64,000 nt of DNA from Nostocoides sp. F2B08. GTDB taxonomy: Bacteria > Actinomycetota > Actinomycetes > Actinomycetales > Dermatophilaceae. This document shows positions 60,942 through 64,000 of this stretch, in pieces. The translations under genes were made by a program, and so were the position numbers. Every line of letters begins with the position of its first letter. Positions within the stretch are counted from its first letter, which is position 1. The stretch spans positions 42,334-106,333 of the forward strand of contig NZ_WESE01000011.1 of assembly GCF_009184895.1 (NCBI RefSeq). Reading direction: 5' to 3'. The notes beneath the pieces were generated by a model, which made no database searches, was not told where the DNA came from, and saw only the letters and a program-made list of their open reading frames with translations.

Positions 60942-63900
60942 TCACGTGCCGAACGTCTGGCGCAGCGGCGCCGCGACGTCGGGGTCGAGCGGCACCGGCA
61001 GGGGGATGCTGACGTAGTCGTCCAAGCGGACCAGGACCCGCCCGTTCTCGTCGACCACCCGTAGGTCGAAGGTGGACTCGCCGGTCTGGCGAGCCACCGC
61101 ATACCGTCGACCGTTGCTCCCGGCTTCGGGCCGGACGCGCAGAGACCCCACCCGGTGCGGCAGCGCGAGGCGGCCCTCCCGGCCGGCCTCCCACAGTCCT
61201 GCTGCCTGGAAGCCGAGCTCGGCAAGGCGTGGCGCACCGACCACGGGTGCGTCGGCAGGCGTGCGGTCCTCGGGGAGGTCCTCGCGGAGTCGCGCGACCG
61301 CGGCCCCGTTCGCCGCCCATGCCCCACCGACGACCTGGTAGGCCGGACCGTGGAAGTAGAGCCGATAGACCTCGTCAGCGGTCAGCTGCCTGCCCTGCGG
61401 CTCGCCGACCGGGTCGATCGACTCCGCCTCGGCCTCGGCCGTGGTCAGGCGGACCGTGCCCGTGAAGTGCGTCGTGACCGTTGGGGTGTCGTGACCGGGA
61501 AGCGTTCGCTCGGCCGTCAGGGCACAGTCGACGAGCAGGTCGTCACCCTCGAAGGCGGGGTGCACGAGCGCGTAGACGGTGACCGTCCGCGGCTCGTCTC
61601 GGTAGAACTTCACCGGGGCGTGGAAGCTCACGTGCTCGACCGCGGCGACGCGGTATCCCTCGGGCGCGACGAGGTCGGCGGTCTCGGCGAAGGCCTCCAT
61701 GCCCATGACGCCCGGGAGGACCGGGGTGCCGTCGATGCGGTGATGATCGAGGAACGGCTGGCGGTGCGGGTCCAGGGCCGTCGTGACGACGAACCCCCGA
61801 TGGACGCTGCAGCTCACCTCGCCGGTCATCGGCCCTTGGGCGCGACCCCGACGCAGCTTCTCACCGTCGACCCCGCCGCTCTCGGCGTATTCGGCGGCCA
61901 TCATCCCGAGAGCACCGGCGACGACGACCTCACCGCTGAAGTCACCGGCCGTCAGCTCGCGCCGGATCCACGCGACGCCCGCCTCCGGTGGCAGCATCTC
62001 CACTCCGGCGAGCTCCATGATCCTGGGGATCGAGCCGCGGGTGGCCATGCCGATCCCGCCCCAAGCCGTCCAGTCCAGAGCCAGGGCGCGGGTCTTGGGC
62101 CGGGTCCGCCGCATCCCGGACGCGACCTTGCAGAGCAGGTCGTTGGCCGAGGAGTAGTCCGTCTGTCCCTGGTTGCCGAATCTGCCGGCGACCGAGGAGA
62201 ACACGACCGCCGCGCCGATCTCGAGCCCACGCAGCGCCTGCCACAGGGTGAACCACCCAGTCGTCTTGACGTCGAAGACGAGGTCGAACTCGTGCGGCTC
62301 CTTCTCGGGAAGATTCCGACTGATCTCGAGTCCTGCCGCGTGCAACAGCACGTCCACGCGGGCGGTCGTCTCGGTGATCCGCCGGCCGACGGCGGCTACG
62401 GCGTCCGCGTCGGTGAGGTCGACGCAGTGGTAGTGCGCCGTCCCTCCGGCGGACTCCACCGCGTCGATGGCGGCGGCCGCGGAGGCCAGCCGCTCGAGGC
62501 GGGACATCTCCTTCTCGATCGAAACGGGGGTGGGCCGCTGGCCGGCAGACCTGATCCGGTCGGCTAGCGTGCCCTTGAGCGACTCCCGATCCGTGGCGAA
62601 GGCGACGAGGTCAGGGTCGTCGCGGTCGGGCTCAGGAGTGAGGTCGAGGAGGTGGAACGTGCCTCGGCTCGCCGCAGCGAGGTCGGCGGTGATCGCGGAG
62701 ACGATGCTGCCGGCGGCGCCGGTGACGACGACGACGGAGTCGGGTCCGAGGTTCATTGCGTCTTCCGCGGCGTCGATCCCGTCGAGAGCGGTGAACGGGC
62801 GCTCGGCCAGGGCGACGCCCCAGCGCTTCTCGTCAGTCCGCCCGACTTCGACCGCTCCCGGGTCGTACAGGGTCTCCTCGACGAGGATGTCGGCCAGGGC
62901 GGCGGTCTTGCGACTCGGCGAGAAGTCCACGGCCTTGACGAGCGCGTCGGGACGCTCCTTCTTGTACGACTTCGCGAAGCCGGTGACCGCCCCACCCATC
63001 GGGTTGGTCGCCCCGGCTCGGTCGTAGCCGTGGTACCCGCCGAGCCGGGTCGCGGCGACGAGGAACGGTGAGTCGGCCCACATGCGGCGCATCGTCGCGT
63101 AGAGCGCCTTCACGCGGCGCTGAAGGGCGCCGGTCCAGGTCGCGAGGTCCATCTCCGCCGCGTCACCCTCGGCGTCGAGCGCTGCCAGCCAGTAGACACC
63201 GGACACTGCGCCGCCGGCCAGCCAGCTGTCGAGAGTGGCTGAGAGCTGCTCCATGGGCACCCCCGGCAGCAGAGTGAGAGGTGTCGCGCCGGCCTGCTCG
63301 AGACGGCGCACCAACGCCTGGCCCACGCCGCCCTCGTCAAGCATGACCACGACCCGGCTTCCGTCGAGCGTCACGCCGGTCTCGGAGCACGCGTTCGCCG
63401 CGGGCCGCAGGGCCGGCACGGGTATGCGACGCGGCAGGGCGTCGGTCGCCGCCAGGTCGCCCCGGACCATCGACATCGTCGGTGCGTGCGGATCTTGCGC
63501 GTCGCCGCCGGTGTGGGGCGCTTGGTGCGCGGGTGGTTGTTGCGCGGCCGCTGGTGCCGCTGCTGCGGTCGCGGGTAGGCCGGTCTTGTCGCGGATCCAG
63601 CCGGCGACGTGGTTGAGGGTGGGGAAGTCGCGCAGCTGGAGGGTGGCGTCGCGTTCGACGCCGTACTCCTGGCGGACCGCGGCGAAGACCTCGGCCTGCT
63701 TGACGGTGTCGACTCCGAGGTCGGCTTCGAGGTCCAGGTCCGGGTCGAGCAGGTCGACCGGGTAGCCGGTCATCTCGGCGACGATGTCGGTTACCTTCGC
63801 CAGCACCGGGTCCCCACCCGCAGCCGACCCCGGGGCGGGCGCCGCCGGTGCGGCGGCGGGCGCCGGGGTGGGGGTGGCGGGTAGGCCGGTCTTGTCGCGG

Positions 63901-64000
63901 ATCCAGCCGGCGACGTGGTTGAGGGTGGGGAAGTCGCGCAGCTGGAGGGTGGCGTCGCGTTCGACGCCGTACTCCTGGCGGACCGCGGCGAAGACCTCGG
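60942..64000 (-). CDS. PfaA-like type I polyketide/fatty acid synthase, C-terminal part (start outside window)
   Basis: The frame is open to the window edge, so ketosynthase and acyltransferase domains presumably lie beyond. Seen in order are a partial carrier domain (63877-64000 and on), a linker of alanine/proline, a full carrier domain (DLDLEADLGVDTVKQAEVF, with threonine where serine is expected, codon 63705-63707), a structural linker, a ketoreductase, and a dehydratase. The ketoreductase has VVVTGAAGSIVSAITADLA and FSSVAGRFGNQGQTDYSSAN with its active tyrosine, plus a PfaA-type insertion. The dehydratase has H-x3-G-x4-P in DHHRIDGTPVLPGVMG. ELGFQAAGLWEAGREGRLAL resembles PUFA-type synthases. 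The product is unknown; a reduced lipid chain is likely. It is upstream of the fused carboxylase in one operon. Confidence 0.85.
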   Translation of the reverse strand, partial: EVFAAVRQEYGVERDATLQLRDFPTLNHVAGWIRDKTGLPATPTPAPAAAPAAPAPGSAAGGDPVLAKVTDIVAEMTGYPVDLLDPDLDLEADLGVDTVKQAEVFAAVRQEYGVERDATLQLRDFPTLNHVAGWIRDKTGLPATAAAAPAAAQQPPAHQAPHTGGDAQDPHAPTMSMVRGDLAATDALPRRIPVPALRPAANACSETGVTLDGSRVVVMLDEGGVGQALVRRLEQAGATPLTLLPGVPMEQLSATLDSWLAGGAVSGVYWLAALDAEGDAAEMDLATWTGALQRRVKALYATMRRMWADSPFLVAATRLGGYHGYDRAGATNPMGGAVTGFAKSYKKERPDALVKAVDFSPSRKTAALADILVEETLYDPGAVEVGRTDEKRWGVALAERPFTALDGIDAAEDAMNLGPDSVVVVTGAAGSIVSAITADLAAASRGTFHLLDLTPEPDRDDPDLVAFATDRESLKGTLADRIRSAGQRPTPVSIEKEMSRLERLASAAAAIDAVESAGGTAHYHCVDLTDADAVAAVGRRITETTARVDVLLHAAGLEISRNLPEKEPHEFDLVFDVKTTGWFTLWQALRGLEIGAAVVFSSVAGRFGNQGQTDYSSANDLLCKVASGMRRTRPKTRALALDWTAWGGIGMATRGSIPRIMELAGVEMLPPEAGVAWIRRELTAGDFSGEVVVAGALGMMAAEYAESGGVDGEKLRRGRAQGPMTGEVSCSVHRGFVVTTALDPHRQPFLDHHRIDGTPVLPGVMGMEAFAETADLVAPEGYRVAAVEHVSFHAPVKFYRDEPRTVTVYALVHPAFEGDDLLVDCALTAERTLPGHDTPTVTTHFTGTVRLTTAEAEAESIDPVGEPQGRQLTADEVYRLYFHGPAYQVVGGAWAANGAAVARLREDLPEDRTPADAPVVGAPRLAELGFQAAGLWEAGREGRLALPHRVGSLRVRPEAGSNGRRYAVARQTGESTFDLRVVDENGRVLVRLDDYVSIPLPVPLDPDVAAPLRQTFGT
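63571..64000 (-). repeat. Tandem carrier-domain repeat, 306-bp period, identical over 124 bp
   Basis: The 124 bases at 63571-63694 recur without change at 63877-64000, a period of 306 bases (102 codons) in the synthase gene. Each covers the carrier domain C-terminal helix region and start of the linker. The linker between units differs. More copies may exist beyond the window edge. Confidence 0.92.

Overview
The window is about 64 kb of very GC-rich, almost fully coding chromosomal DNA from an actinomycete. The evidence is a division and cell wall (dcw) cluster without ftsA but with sepF, yggT and a long DivIVA/Wag31 protein, frequent GTG starts, ATGA/GTGA stop-start overlaps, a SAM-IV-type riboswitch and a lysine/alanine-rich principal sigma factor. 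The gene content fits Micrococcales, perhaps Intrasporangiaceae or a relative; the family is a guess. MurE carries the DNPR motif expected for diaminopimelate addition. No tRNA, rRNA, CRISPR array, insertion sequence or prophage was seen.

Layout. 1-10.3 kb: the C-terminal part of an HrpA helicase, a PAC2 protein, a stand-alone family A DNA polymerase (minus strand), an EcsC-like protein, a DUF1232 protein, a DUF4192 protein, riboswitch-controlled metX, and a universal stress protein. 10.4-12.2 kb: the principal sigma factor behind a TATAAT box. 12.2-16.5 kb: a sugar locus made of a LacI-type repressor, a lipoprotein sugar-binding protein and a GH13 alpha-glucosidase, with two operator-like palindromes in the divergent promoter region but no permease genes. 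16.6-21.4 kb (minus): moxR, a DUF58 gene and a transglutaminase membrane protein gene. 21.6-42.0 kb (plus): the dcw cluster mraZ-rsmH-ftsL-ftsI-murE-murF-mraY-murD-ftsW-murG-murC-ftsQ-ftsZ, then pgeF-like, yggS, sepF, yggT and wag31, closed by a strong hairpin. 41.9-49.7 kb: a DksA/TraR-type zinc finger gene, lspA, an rluD-like gene, dnaE and an oligopeptidase B gene. 49.7-54.6 kb: an aldehyde dehydrogenase (minus), a large GH63/MGH1-like glucosidase and an isochorismatase-family hydrolase.

54.6-64 kb is the most unusual part. A Sfp-type phosphopantetheinyl transferase gene converges on a two-gene minus-strand operon. One gene is the C-terminal half of a PfaA/PUFA-synthase-like polyketide or fatty acid synthase with tandem carrier domains, a ketoreductase and a dehydratase; its start lies outside the window. 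The other encodes an 1810-residue eukaryote-style fused acyl-CoA carboxylase. In the synthase, the complete carrier domain has threonine where the phosphopantetheine serine is expected. In the carboxylase, the biotin carboxylase domain has lost its ATP-binding loop and catalytic motif, while the biotin site and carboxyltransferase remain. Together these look like a self-contained lipid or polyketide system with non-standard chemistry.

Two regulatory themes stand out. Ten-base-spaced GTGGAG repeats face both ways between moxR and mraZ, suggesting MraZ controls both operons. Several genes (murE, dnaE, the oligopeptidase, the polymerase, the isochorismatase, the phosphopantetheinyl transferase) have a TANNNT-like hexamer 6-9 bases before the start codon and no Shine-Dalgarno, the pattern of leaderless mRNAs.
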